Notes under the pieces: model-generated
The model's database searches: none
The model's input: the letters and a program-made list of their open reading frames with translations, nothing else
What the model was told of the DNA's origin: nothing
Position numbers and translations under genes: made by a program
Shown here: positions 41,519-51,226 of the stretch, piece by piece
Numbering within the stretch: the stretch's first letter is position 1
Layout of the letters: each line of letters opens with the position of its first letter
Assembly (NCBI GenBank): GCA_025808415.1
Contig: CP075525.1
Coordinates: forward strand, 3,333,501-3,397,500
Reading direction: 5' to 3'
Source of the DNA: Cyclobacteriaceae bacterium
GTDB lineage: Bacteria > Bacteroidota > Bacteroidia > Cytophagales > Cyclobacteriaceae
Length of the DNA stretch: 64,000 nucleotides

Positions 41519-43936
41519 ATGTTACGAAACCTGCTTGTTGTAGCCTACCGTGGTATAACCAGAAATCTTAGCTACACACTTATTAACATACTGGGCTTAA
41601 GTGCCGGACTTTCCGCCTGTCTGGTTATTTTTCTGGTAGTGAAATTTGAACTTTCGTTCGACACGTTTCATAAAAATAGCGATCGGTTGTTCCGCGTAAC
41701 CCGGGCTGCTTCAAATGCATCCGGAATACAACACTCAGCCATTACTCCTTATCCGTTTGCTGCTGCTTTCAGAAATGATTTTAATGACATTCCACTGAAC
41801 ACCCAGTTTCATTATCACGAAGAGGTACAGGCTACCATAGGAACAGAAAAATATAAAGCAGCGCATATCCTGTTTGCCGACTCCATGTTTTTCAAGGTCT
41901 TCAGCTATGAAACGCTTTCGGGAAATCCGGCAGTTGATCTTGGTCAACCCGGCAAAGTTTTTCTTACAGAAACGTTAGCCGCAAAAATTTTAAAGCCTGG
42001 CATTACACACCTCACCCTAGACAATAAACTGGAAGTGGAAGTGGTTGGAATAGTAAAAGACCCACCAGCAAACTCACACATCCGGTTTTCCATGATTGTT
42101 TCCATGCCTTCCTTGGGTAAGGATTTTTTAGGATTGCCTATAGACCAGTGGGGAATGAATATGTCGGGATACAGTTACCTGGTGCTGCCAGCGGGAATGT
42201 CGACACAAGCAGTTGAAGAGCGGCTTGAATCATTTGTTAAGAAGTACTACGTGGGTGAGGATGCAAGCCGGCAAACCTACAGCCTACAGCCCCTGAGCGA
42301 AATTCACTTTGACGAACGATACATTGACACGCCTGGTGGACAGGGATACATTAACCGTTCGAGTCTACTTATACTTAGCCTACTTGGCGCATTCATTCTG
42401 GTTGTAGGATGCATCAATTTTGTTAACCTCAGTACGGCAATGGCAGTTAAAAAGTCGCGTGAGATTGGCGTACGTAAAACACTCGGTGCATCACGCAACC
42501 AGCTTATCGCACAATACCTCTCCGAAGCATTCTTACTCACCATAGTATCAACCGGGTTCGCTTTGCTGATCTCCGAATTGACGCTGCCATTTATTAATCA
42601 ATTTCTTCAGAAAGAAATTTCACTAAACTGGAACAATGGTATGTTGCCTGCTTTTCTTGGGGGTCTTATTCTTGTTACTGCTGTACTTTCTGGTTTGTAT
42701 CCGGCCTTTGTATTGTCGGCCTTTAATCCTGTAACAGTGCTTAAGAATAAGTTGAGTTATCAGGGAAGTTCTGGTGCGTATGCGCGTAAATATCTGGTAG
42801 TGTTTCAGTTTATGATTGCACAAATGTTGATTATCGGTACGTTAGTAGTGGCCAACCAAATGAATTATCTGGGGTCAAAGCCATTAGGCTTCACCAGGCA
42901 TGCTATCATAAATATTCCACTGCCTGAAACCAAAAAAGAAAAACGGGAATCCCTTAATACCTTGCTGGAAACAGTGCCAGGAGTAGAAAAGGTATCTTTC
43001 TCACTTGGGCCCCCCACTTCAAACAGCAATTTTGGCACGGGCTATTACCTGACCGAACGCGGTAATGCAGACCGGTATGAGGTGGCCATTAAACCTGTTG
43101 ATTACAATTATCTGGAAACCTATGGTATTGAATTGGTAGCGGGACGCTGGTTCTATGAAAATGAAGAGAAGATGACCGACCTTTCGTTACCAGCTAAAGA
43201 CCGAAAGTATGTTTGCCTTGTTAATGAGGCACTGGTACGGCAACTGGGGTTCAGTACGAACGAAGAAATCTTAGACAAACTTATCAACATAGGGTTGAAT
43301 GATATAGATGTACCTGTGGTGGGTGTTGTGAAAGATTTTCACACAACATCGCTTCATCAAACCATAGGGCCTGTTGTGCTTATCCACTTTCCTTATTTTT
43401 ATTACGATGCAGGCATTCGGATTAATACAGCGAGTACTAACGTAGTGTTGAAATCGATTGAAGAGGCTTATGCTAAAGTATTTCCCGAATATTTATTCAA
43501 TTATACTTTTCTGGATAATCACCTTGAAAATTTGTATCGCCAGGAGAAGCAATCCCTTACATTAGTTCAAATCTTTTCCGGTCTTGCTATCCTGATTAGC
43601 TGCCTGGGTTTACTGGGGCTTGTGTCATTCCTCACGCAACAAAAAGTAAAAGAAGTTGGTATCCGAAAAGTCTTTGGAGCCTCTGTGGGGAGCATTGTGT
43701 TGTTGTTTTCCCGAAATTTTATCGGTTTAGTCCTCATTGCCTTTCTGCTGGCCGCACCCATTAGCTGGTACGCCATGAACCAATGGTTGCAGGCATTTGC
43801 TTACAAGACCACCATTGGTTACGCTGTGTTTGGTATTGCCGTTATCGGCACATTGGTTGTTGCGTTTCTTACAGTAATGTACCAATCAGTAAAAGCTGCT
43901 TTGGCAAATCCAACACTATCATTACGAAACGAATAA
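41519..43936 (+). CDS. FtsX/MacB-type ABC permease 1 (first of five-gene operon)
   Basis: An 805-residue permease with two FtsX/MacB_PCD units: a membrane helix near 20-45, a periplasmic domain, three helices near 285-420, then a second helix near 430, domain and three helices near 680-790. The conserved cytoplasmic elements are REIGVRKTLGASRNQ in half one and KEVGIRKVFGASVGS in half two. The chain ends NPTLSLRNE, the mark of the group. No ATPase is attached; I infer that the MacB/LolD-type ATPase at 7.5-8.2 kb serves it. I place the start at 41519 (LRNLLVVAYRGITRNLS), in line with paralogues; 44 upstream codons are not homologous and would run through the promoter and palindromes. Confidence 0.9.
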   Translation: MLRNLLVVAYRGITRNLSYTLINILGLSAGLSACLVIFLVVKFELSFDTFHKNSDRLFRVTRAASNASGIQHSAITPYPFAAAFRNDFNDIPLNTQFHYHEEVQATIGTEKYKAAHILFADSMFFKVFSYETLSGNPAVDLGQPGKVFLTETLAAKILKPGITHLTLDNKLEVEVVGIVKDPPANSHIRFSMIVSMPSLGKDFLGLPIDQWGMNMSGYSYLVLPAGMSTQAVEERLESFVKKYYVGEDASRQTYSLQPLSEIHFDERYIDTPGGQGYINRSSLLILSLLGAFILVVGCINFVNLSTAMAVKKSREIGVRKTLGASRNQLIAQYLSEAFLLTIVSTGFALLISELTLPFINQFLQKEISLNWNNGMLPAFLGGLILVTAVLSGLYPAFVLSAFNPVTVLKNKLSYQGSSGAYARKYLVVFQFMIAQMLIIGTLVVANQMNYLGSKPLGFTRHAIINIPLPETKKEKRESLNTLLETVPGVEKVSFSLGPPTSNSNFGTGYYLTERGNADRYEVAIKPVDYNYLETYGIELVAGRWFYENEEKMTDLSLPAKDRKYVCLVNEALVRQLGFSTNEEILDKLINIGLNDIDVPVVGVVKDFHTTSLHQTIGPVVLIHFPYFYYDAGIRINTASTNVVLKSIEEAYAKVFPEYLFNYTFLDNHLENLYRQEKQSLTLVQIFSGLAILISCLGLLGLVSFLTQQKVKEVGIRKVFGASVGSIVLLFSRNFIGLVLIAFLLAAPISWYAMNQWLQAFAYKTTIGYAVFGIAVIGTLVVAFLTVMYQSVKAALANPTLSLRNE

Positions 43937-43948
43937 ATCTCATTTAGT

Positions 43949-46399
43949 ATGTTCCGCAACTACTTAGCCATCGCCCTTCGAAACCTGCTCAAGCATAAAG
44001 CATTCTCCATGATCAATATTGGCGGTCTTGCCGTTGGCATGGCTTGTTGTGTTTTGCTGGTTCTCTACATCCATGATGAATTCAGCTTCGAACAACATTT
44101 TACAGACCACGAACGCATTTACCGCATCTACAGCGTTTTCTCGCGCGATGGAAACTCGGAATCATTTCCACGAACTTCACCCCCGGTGGCCATGGCGCTG
44201 GCACAAGAATTTCCGGAAGTAGAAACAGCTACCCGGCTGGTTCCCATTCCGGAAGTAGAACAACACCTGATACGGTATGAAGAAAACCTGTTCTATGAAA
44301 AAACAGGTTACCTTACTGATTCAACATTCTTCGATGTTTTTTCCTTTGCGTTTCAGGAAGGCAATCCGCAAACCGCGTTGGATCGCCCAAATACTGTTGT
44401 GGTTACGGCTGAATTAGCCGAAAAAATTTTCGGAAAAGCGGAGGCGTTGGATAAGTCTATCATCATCAGCAGTGGTCAGTATACCGATACCCTGTTTATC
44501 AGTGGCGTACTCAAACCAAATCCCAAACCTTCGCATGTCAATGCTTCTTTTTACATGAGCATGAACGGGCACCCCATGGGCAATTTCATCAACACCACAA
44601 CCACCTGGGCCTGGCAGAATTTCGTTATCAGCTATGTAAAGCTGAAACCAAACACCTCACCAACCACCGTGGATGAAAAAATTTCAGCATTAATTGACCG
44701 GCATTCAGGCACCGATTTAAAAAATGCCGGGCTGCAAAAAGAGATGTACCTGCAGCCATTAGACAATATTCATCTCCATTCTGATTTTCAAAATTCATTC
44801 GGCATGGCCGAGGCGGGCAACATCGAATACATTTATATATTGGGTTCGATCGGGATATTTATTTTGTTGCTGGCTTGCATCAACTTCATGAACCTGACAA
44901 CGGCTAAGGCTTCGCAACGTGCCGGTGAAGTGGGCGTGCGTAAATCATTAGGCGCCACGCGTCCAAATCTTATCCGCCAGTTCTTAGGCGAATCCATGAC
45001 CATTGTTTTGCTGGCGCTGCTGCTGGCATTGATCCTGGTACAAATAACCTTACCCTTCTTCAACGACCTTACCCAAAAGGCGCTAAGCCTTCAATCGATC
45101 AACATCTCCTTCATCCTGGGGATCATGCTACTCATTGGTATTGTTACAGCGCTGGTTGCGGGAAGTTATCCGGCATTTTTCCTCTCGTCATTTCAACCGG
45201 CTATTGTTTTAAAAGATAAACGCCTGAGTGGTGGCAGCTCCAATTTTTTACGCAAAAGTCTGGTTGTATTTCAATTTGTCATTTCCATTACGCTAATCTC
45301 TTCAATCGTCATCATCCATCGCCAACTGAATTTTATTCAAAGCAAACCATTGGGTTTTGATCCGGAATATAAAATCATGATTCCATTACGGACCGATGAA
45401 TCGAAGCAACAATATCTGCAACTCAAAAATTTGTTTGCGCAGATTGGCGGTGTTGAGAAAATATCCGCAGCCCGCAGCTTACCTTCAACCCCCATGCTGA
45501 GCGATTTTGCTGTATATCCGAAAGGATCATCGCAAGACAGAGGCATAATCCATCGAAATACTGTAGTAGATGAGAACTATTTCGATTTATTAGATATCAA
45601 ATTACTGACCGGAAGAACGCATGTGTTTGAAACCGATAGCTTTTCGTGGCAGAACCCCAGCCGCAAAATCATGGTAAACAAAGCCAGCCTGCAAACCCTG
45701 AATATTTCATTAGAAGAAGCGTTAGGAACACAACTGCTTTCAGAATGGCAAGGGCAAACCTTCACGCACGAAATTATAGGTGTAGTTGACGATTTCCATC
45801 AGTTTTCACTCCATGAATCCATTGCTCCGCTTATATTCTGGATACCGGCTAATCGCGGAAATTACAATTTCATCATAGCCTCAGTAAGCCCGCAGAATTA
45901 CCAGCACATCATTCAACAAATGGAAGTGAAGTGGAAGCAGCTGGTTCAGCGCACGCCATTTGAAGCAGACTTTTTAAGTGATAGCGTGAAGCGTCAATAC
46001 CAAAATGACCAGCGCGTTTCAAAAATCATATTTGTATTTACGAGTTTAGCCATCATCATTTCCTGTCTCGGTCTGTATGGACTATCGGTATACATAGCCG
46101 AACGCAAAGTAAAAGAAATCGGCATCCGAAAAGTATTGGGTGGCTCCGTAAGCAGCATTGTTGGGATGCTCTCCAAAGAATTTGTGATTCTGGTAATCAT
46201 CGCTCTAATAATTGCTGCACCGGTTGGCTATTATGCCATGAACAAATGGCTTCAGTCATTCGCGTATAAAATTGAATTGAATGTTGTGGTCTTTGTTATC
46301 ACCGGCATCATCTCGCTTGTAATCGCCTGGCTTACCGTTGGCTTTGAATCGATTAAGGCGGCCATGGCCAACCCGGTTAATTCATTACGAAACGAATAA
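43949..46399 (+). CDS. FtsX/MacB-type ABC permease 2
   Basis: An 816-residue paralogue with the same eight-helix, two-unit plan. It begins FRNYLAIALRNLLKHKAFSM, and the two cytoplasmic loop motifs are GEVGVRKSLGATRPN and KEIGIRKVLGGSVSS; the latter has Gly-Gly where others have Gly-Ala. The chain ends AMANPVNSLRNE. It starts only 12 bp after permease 1, so it is translated from the same transcript. MacB-type permeases transmit ATPase motion to the periplasm rather than forming a channel; substrates range from lipoproteins to peptides and antibiotics and are not known here. Confidence 0.9.
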   Translation: MFRNYLAIALRNLLKHKAFSMINIGGLAVGMACCVLLVLYIHDEFSFEQHFTDHERIYRIYSVFSRDGNSESFPRTSPPVAMALAQEFPEVETATRLVPIPEVEQHLIRYEENLFYEKTGYLTDSTFFDVFSFAFQEGNPQTALDRPNTVVVTAELAEKIFGKAEALDKSIIISSGQYTDTLFISGVLKPNPKPSHVNASFYMSMNGHPMGNFINTTTTWAWQNFVISYVKLKPNTSPTTVDEKISALIDRHSGTDLKNAGLQKEMYLQPLDNIHLHSDFQNSFGMAEAGNIEYIYILGSIGIFILLLACINFMNLTTAKASQRAGEVGVRKSLGATRPNLIRQFLGESMTIVLLALLLALILVQITLPFFNDLTQKALSLQSINISFILGIMLLIGIVTALVAGSYPAFFLSSFQPAIVLKDKRLSGGSSNFLRKSLVVFQFVISITLISSIVIIHRQLNFIQSKPLGFDPEYKIMIPLRTDESKQQYLQLKNLFAQIGGVEKISAARSLPSTPMLSDFAVYPKGSSQDRGIIHRNTVVDENYFDLLDIKLLTGRTHVFETDSFSWQNPSRKIMVNKASLQTLNISLEEALGTQLLSEWQGQTFTHEIIGVVDDFHQFSLHESIAPLIFWIPANRGNYNFIIASVSPQNYQHIIQQMEVKWKQLVQRTPFEADFLSDSVKRQYQNDQRVSKIIFVFTSLAIIISCLGLYGLSVYIAERKVKEIGIRKVLGGSVSSIVGMLSKEFVILVIIALIIAAPVGYYAMNKWLQSFAYKIELNVVVFVITGIISLVIAWLTVGFESIKAAMANPVNSLRNE

Positions 46400-46427
46400 A
46401 AAGTTCAGGCTGATAAAACAGAGAACT

Positions 46428-48818
46428 ATGCTATTAAACAATTTAAAAATCGCCTTACGCAACTTGCTGCGTTATAAATCATTCAGCATCATCAACATTC
46501 TCGGGCTAACCATTGGGCTCACCCTGTTTTTAGCCATTACACTTTATATAATGGATGAATTTTCGTTCGATAGGTTTCACACCAAAAAAGATCGTATTTA
46601 CCGTGCTGTGATTACGGCTGAATATGACGGGCAGGTGAATAAATGGGGGCGAGTACCCAACCGGGTAGCAACAACAGCACAACAGGAAATACCCGAAATT
46701 GAAAAAGCCACACGGTACTTTCACCATAACTTCGGTGATATCGCCTTTCTTTCAACGGATGATGAAAAGTTTAGCGAAACACAACTGTTTTATGCCGACC
46801 CTGAATTGTTCGACATCTTCTCTATTGAGTTTGTCCAAGGCAACCCAGATCAGCCACTATCAAAACCAGGTTCGATTGTGATCAGCGAAAGTGCAGCTAA
46901 AAAATATTTTGCCAAAACTGATCCAATCGGTAAAACGATAACCGTGAACAACAACCTGTCGTTTGAAGTAACCGGTGTGTACCGCGATTTTCCGGGCAAC
47001 TCATCACTGAAGGCCAACCTGATAGCTTCGTTTGCATCAAATTGGTTTGGGAGGGAACAAAACCAAAGCTGGGGCAATGCCAGTTTTGAGTCGTTCTTCT
47101 TACTTCATGACGGTGTTTCAAAAGCCACCATCGACAATAAAATTGAGGAAATGCTGGGCCGCCACCTGGAAAAAGAAAACCGGTGGTATACCATTTCACT
47201 TCAGCCACTACTGGACATCCACCTGAAGTCGGGCGACCTGAACACTTCATTTGACCGCACCACATATGGCGACATTAACCAGGTAAAAATCCTGATAGCC
47301 CTTGCGCTTATTATCCTGTTGATTGCCGCTGTAAACTATATGAACATGGCCACGGCACTATCGCAACGCAGGAATAAAGAAGTTGGTATTTCAAAAACAT
47401 TAGGGGCAACTACCAGCCTGCTGAATAAAAAATTCTATTTCGAGACCGGTTTATTTGTATTACTGGCCATTACATTAAGCATGGTTCTGTTTACTACGCT
47501 CCTTCCCTTCTTTAACGAACTTACCGGAAAGCAGGTAACAACAGTTTTTTTAAGTAGCAATTTGTTTTGGACAGGCTTTGTACTGGTTGGCATAATCCTT
47601 ACCGTGTTGGCAGGCTCATACCCAGCCTGGTACCTCTCTTCCTTCTCGCCAAAAGCTGCGCTTCAAAAAGTAACAACGGCCGGAACCCAGGTTATGATTC
47701 GCAAAGGACTGGTGGTTTTTCAGTTCACCGTATCCATGGTACTGATCGTAACCACCATTGTGTTTTACAGGCAGATGAACTACATCCAAAACAAAAAGCT
47801 TGGTTACGAACCAGAACAGGTGGTTGCCATTATGACCTCCGCAACACGCGATCAGGAACTGATTCGTACATTAAAAACAGAATTTGAATCATTGGCCGAA
47901 GTAAAGCAAGTTAGTCGCAGCCAAGCCTATCCGGGCATTGGTACCAGCGGGTACACCATCAGGCACGAAAGGAACGAACAAAATGGAGCTTCTATCTACA
48001 CTACACGGGCTACCCATGAAGTACTGGATGTGTTAGGGATAAAATTACTGGCCGGTCGTTCCCTTCCCGAATTAAAAGATCCCAATGACACAACCATACA
48101 AGTTGTATTGAACAAAAGCGCAGTGGACTACCTACAACTTACACCCGAAGAAGCCATAGGCCGGCAGGTATTCATCTTCAATAATGCACCTGCTGAAGTG
48201 GTAGGCGTAACGGAAGATTTTCACTTTGCCTCCATGCACCAGAAAATCGGGCCGTATTGTTTCAACAACCATACGGACAACGGATATATATACCTGTTGG
48301 TGAAAGTAGAAACGAATAACTTAATGGAAACGATCAGCACGCTTGAATCGACCTACAAGAAAATTATCCCAGCCGCGTTCGATTATACCTTTATTGACGA
48401 CCGTATGGCAGGACTTTATAAAGCTGAACAAAAACTGGCCAATGTGGTATTGACAGCATCCGTCATTGCCATTTTCATCGCTTGCCTTGGCTTGTATGCA
48501 TTGGCAGCTTTCACAGCTGAGCAACGCACAAAAGAAATTGGCATCCGCAAAGTGATGGGCGCTTCGGTATCGCAATTGGTAACCTTACTTTCAAAAGATT
48601 TTCTGATGTTGGTAATGATTGCCGTTGTTGTTGGAATACCTGTTAGCTATTACCTGTCGGATCGCTGGCTGGAAAGCTTTGCCTATAAAACCAGTATAGG
48701 CATTTCCGTATTTATACTGGCCGGATCATTAAGCCTGCTGATCGCGTGGATTACCGTTGGTTTTGAATCGGTAAAAGCCTCACTGTCAAACCCTGTGAAC
48801 TCATTACGAAACGAATAA
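46428..48818 (+). CDS. FtsX/MacB-type ABC permease 3
   Basis: A 796-residue permease starting LLNNLKIALRNLLRYKSFSI at ATG 46428, 28 bp after permease 2. It has the same architecture but its first cytoplasmic loop reads KEVGISKTLGATTSL: the normally conserved Arg of the G-I-R-K motif is replaced by Ser. The second loop, KEIGIRKVMGASVSQ, is normal. If this loop contacts the ATPase, one half of the protein may couple weakly. It ends SLSNPVNSLRNE. A longer start at 46338 would overlap permease 2 and is not homologous. Confidence 0.9.
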   Translation: MLLNNLKIALRNLLRYKSFSIINILGLTIGLTLFLAITLYIMDEFSFDRFHTKKDRIYRAVITAEYDGQVNKWGRVPNRVATTAQQEIPEIEKATRYFHHNFGDIAFLSTDDEKFSETQLFYADPELFDIFSIEFVQGNPDQPLSKPGSIVISESAAKKYFAKTDPIGKTITVNNNLSFEVTGVYRDFPGNSSLKANLIASFASNWFGREQNQSWGNASFESFFLLHDGVSKATIDNKIEEMLGRHLEKENRWYTISLQPLLDIHLKSGDLNTSFDRTTYGDINQVKILIALALIILLIAAVNYMNMATALSQRRNKEVGISKTLGATTSLLNKKFYFETGLFVLLAITLSMVLFTTLLPFFNELTGKQVTTVFLSSNLFWTGFVLVGIILTVLAGSYPAWYLSSFSPKAALQKVTTAGTQVMIRKGLVVFQFTVSMVLIVTTIVFYRQMNYIQNKKLGYEPEQVVAIMTSATRDQELIRTLKTEFESLAEVKQVSRSQAYPGIGTSGYTIRHERNEQNGASIYTTRATHEVLDVLGIKLLAGRSLPELKDPNDTTIQVVLNKSAVDYLQLTPEEAIGRQVFIFNNAPAEVVGVTEDFHFASMHQKIGPYCFNNHTDNGYIYLLVKVETNNLMETISTLESTYKKIIPAAFDYTFIDDRMAGLYKAEQKLANVVLTASVIAIFIACLGLYALAAFTAEQRTKEIGIRKVMGASVSQLVTLLSKDFLMLVMIAVVVGIPVSYYLSDRWLESFAYKTSIGISVFILAGSLSLLIAWITVGFESVKASLSNPVNSLRNE

Positions 48819-48832
48819 TAAAAGAAAGAATA

Positions 48833-51202
48833 ATGCTACTGAACTATTTAAAAATCGCCCTGCGTAATCTTCAACGAAACTTTACGTATTCGTTCATCAA
48901 CATTTTCGGGTTATCCATCGGTATTGCCTGCAGTATCTTAATAATGCTGTGGATTGCCGATGAATATCAGTTTGATCGCTTTCATGAAAAGCGGGACAAC
49001 TTATATAAGGTAATGATGAACCAAACCTTTTCCGGAAAGGTAGGTTCACAAATAGCTATGCCCTATCCGTTAAAGGATGCTCTACCAGAATACTCATCAA
49101 AAATCAAGCATACCGTAATTACCAATTGGGGCGAAGGCTTTTTGCTCACGGCCGATGAAAATAAAATCACCAAGGTTGGCCTGGCCGTAAGCGAAGATTT
49201 TCTTAAGATTTTCACCTTCCCGTTGGTGCAGGGCGATGTGAATACAGCACTTAACGAACAAAATTCAATTGTGTTAACGGAAAGTGTTGCAAAAGCCTTG
49301 TTTGGTAATGAAGATCCGCTGAATAAGCTGGTAAAAATTGATAATAACCAGGAGTTGAAAGTTACAGGAGTTATGAGGGACTTTCCCGATCAAACAACTT
49401 TTTCCAATTACCATTACCTGATTCCATTCTCCTTTATTGAATCGATACAAGCCTGGGTGCGTCAATCACGCGAACGGTGGGACAATAATTCATTTCAACT
49501 GTATGTGGAACTTGAGCCGGGCAGTACGCTGGAAGAAGTTAACACCTCTATAAAAGACATTGTAAAGAAAAACAGTGCAGATACACTCACCCAGCCGCAA
49601 GTATTCCTCCATCCGGTATCCGACCTAAGGCTTTACTCAAAATTTGAAAATGGAAAAGCAACGGGTGGCATGATTGAGTACGTAAGACTTTTCGGTGCCA
49701 TCGCCATTTTTGTATTACTCATTGCCTGCATTAATTTTATGAACCTGGCCACGGCCCGCTCAGAAAAAAGGGCACGCGAAGTAGGCATCCGAAAAAGTAT
49801 TGGCTCACGAAAAAAAGAACTGGTCGCCCAGTTTTTAGGTGAGTCGCTGCTCATTACAACCTTTGCCTTTTTTGTTGCCGTTGTGTTGGTGGAGTTATCG
49901 CTACCGATGTACAACACCCTGGTGAACAAGAGACTTTTAATCGACTATTCAAATCCATACTTATGGGGTAGTGCCGTTGCCTTGATTTTAGTTACCGGAA
50001 TCCTTGCCGGCAGTTACCCTGCCTTTTACCTCTCCTCCTTTCAACCGGTAAAAGTCTTAAAAGGAAAAATCCAAACCGGTAAGCACACAAGTTTGCCACG
50101 TAAAATTTTGGTTACGCTACAGTTTGGCTTCTCCATCTTCCTGATCATCGGCACAATCGTAATCTATAAGCAGATTATGCATGTGAAGGACCGTGAGATT
50201 GGGTTTGACCGCGAAAACCTGATGATGATTTGGATCAATACTGAGTTATCCGATAGTTATGAAACAATTAAAAATGAATTAATTGCAACAGGCGCAGTTA
50301 AGCACGTAACAAAATCCAATAGCCCGGTAACATCAATTTTTGCCAACAACATTGTGGAGTGGCCCGGTATGGAACCGGGAACGCGGGTTATTTTCAGCAC
50401 CATTGCCACCGAATATGATTATGTAAAAACGATGGGCATTAACCTGTTGGAGGGCAGGGATTTTTCAAGAGAATTTAATGATAGCACCAGTGTGATTATT
50501 AACCAGGCCGCTGTAGATGTTATGGGTCTTACCGAGCCTGTCGGATCAAAAGTTAACATGTGGGGCGGGGAGTTTACGATTGTTGGCGTTACCGAGAACG
50601 TCATCATGAATTCACCTTTCGAACCGGTAGCACCCATGGTTGTTGTTTTTGAGCCGGAATGGAACAGCACCATCACCCTTCGGTTAGAAAAAACTTCGGA
50701 TTTATCCGGAGCGATTAACAAAGTAGAAGATGTCTTTAAACGATTGAACCCAACCTATCCTTTTGCCTACCGTTTTGCCGATGTGGAGTTTGATAAAAAA
50801 TTCTCATCGATAAACCTGGTTGGTAACCTGGCAAAAGTGTTTGCCGCCCTGGCACTGATTATCACTGCACTTGGGTTGTTTGGCCTTGCTGCTTTCACGG
50901 CAGAACAACGCTCGAAAGAAGTGAGCATCCGCAAAGTGCTGGGAGCCTCTGTAGCCGGACTGGTATTAATGATCTCCAAAGATTTCGCACGATTGGTTAT
51001 TTTTTCATTCGTACTTTTTGCCCCCTTGGCAGGCTGGTTCTTAACCGGCTTCCTGGAGGAATATCCTTACCGCATTACCATACCGTGGTGGATATACCCA
51101 CTGGCTGGCCTCTCTGCCTTAATCGTAGCCTTAGTTATTGTTAGCACCCAAGCCTTACGGGCAGCGGTAAATAACCCGGTAAACAGTTTACGCAACGAAT
51201 AA
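48833..51202 (+). CDS. FtsX/MacB-type ABC permease 4
   Basis: A 789-residue permease starting 14 bp after permease 3 (LLNYLKIALRNLQRNFTYSF). The loop motifs are REVGIRKSIGSRKKE and KEVSIRKVLGASVAG; in the first the usual Gly-Ala is Gly-Ser, giving a more basic loop. The C-terminal NNPVNSLRNE is kept. Periplasmic domains differ strongly from those of the other five paralogues while membrane and loop regions stay similar, which suggests that substrate or partner specificity has diverged. Confidence 0.9.
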   Translation: MLLNYLKIALRNLQRNFTYSFINIFGLSIGIACSILIMLWIADEYQFDRFHEKRDNLYKVMMNQTFSGKVGSQIAMPYPLKDALPEYSSKIKHTVITNWGEGFLLTADENKITKVGLAVSEDFLKIFTFPLVQGDVNTALNEQNSIVLTESVAKALFGNEDPLNKLVKIDNNQELKVTGVMRDFPDQTTFSNYHYLIPFSFIESIQAWVRQSRERWDNNSFQLYVELEPGSTLEEVNTSIKDIVKKNSADTLTQPQVFLHPVSDLRLYSKFENGKATGGMIEYVRLFGAIAIFVLLIACINFMNLATARSEKRAREVGIRKSIGSRKKELVAQFLGESLLITTFAFFVAVVLVELSLPMYNTLVNKRLLIDYSNPYLWGSAVALILVTGILAGSYPAFYLSSFQPVKVLKGKIQTGKHTSLPRKILVTLQFGFSIFLIIGTIVIYKQIMHVKDREIGFDRENLMMIWINTELSDSYETIKNELIATGAVKHVTKSNSPVTSIFANNIVEWPGMEPGTRVIFSTIATEYDYVKTMGINLLEGRDFSREFNDSTSVIINQAAVDVMGLTEPVGSKVNMWGGEFTIVGVTENVIMNSPFEPVAPMVVVFEPEWNSTITLRLEKTSDLSGAINKVEDVFKRLNPTYPFAYRFADVEFDKKFSSINLVGNLAKVFAALALIITALGLFGLAAFTAEQRSKEVSIRKVLGASVAGLVLMISKDFARLVIFSFVLFAPLAGWFLTGFLEEYPYRITIPWWIYPLAGLSALIVALVIVSTQALRAAVNNPVNSLRNE

Positions 51203-51226
51203 TAATTAATACATACTTCGGAAATT

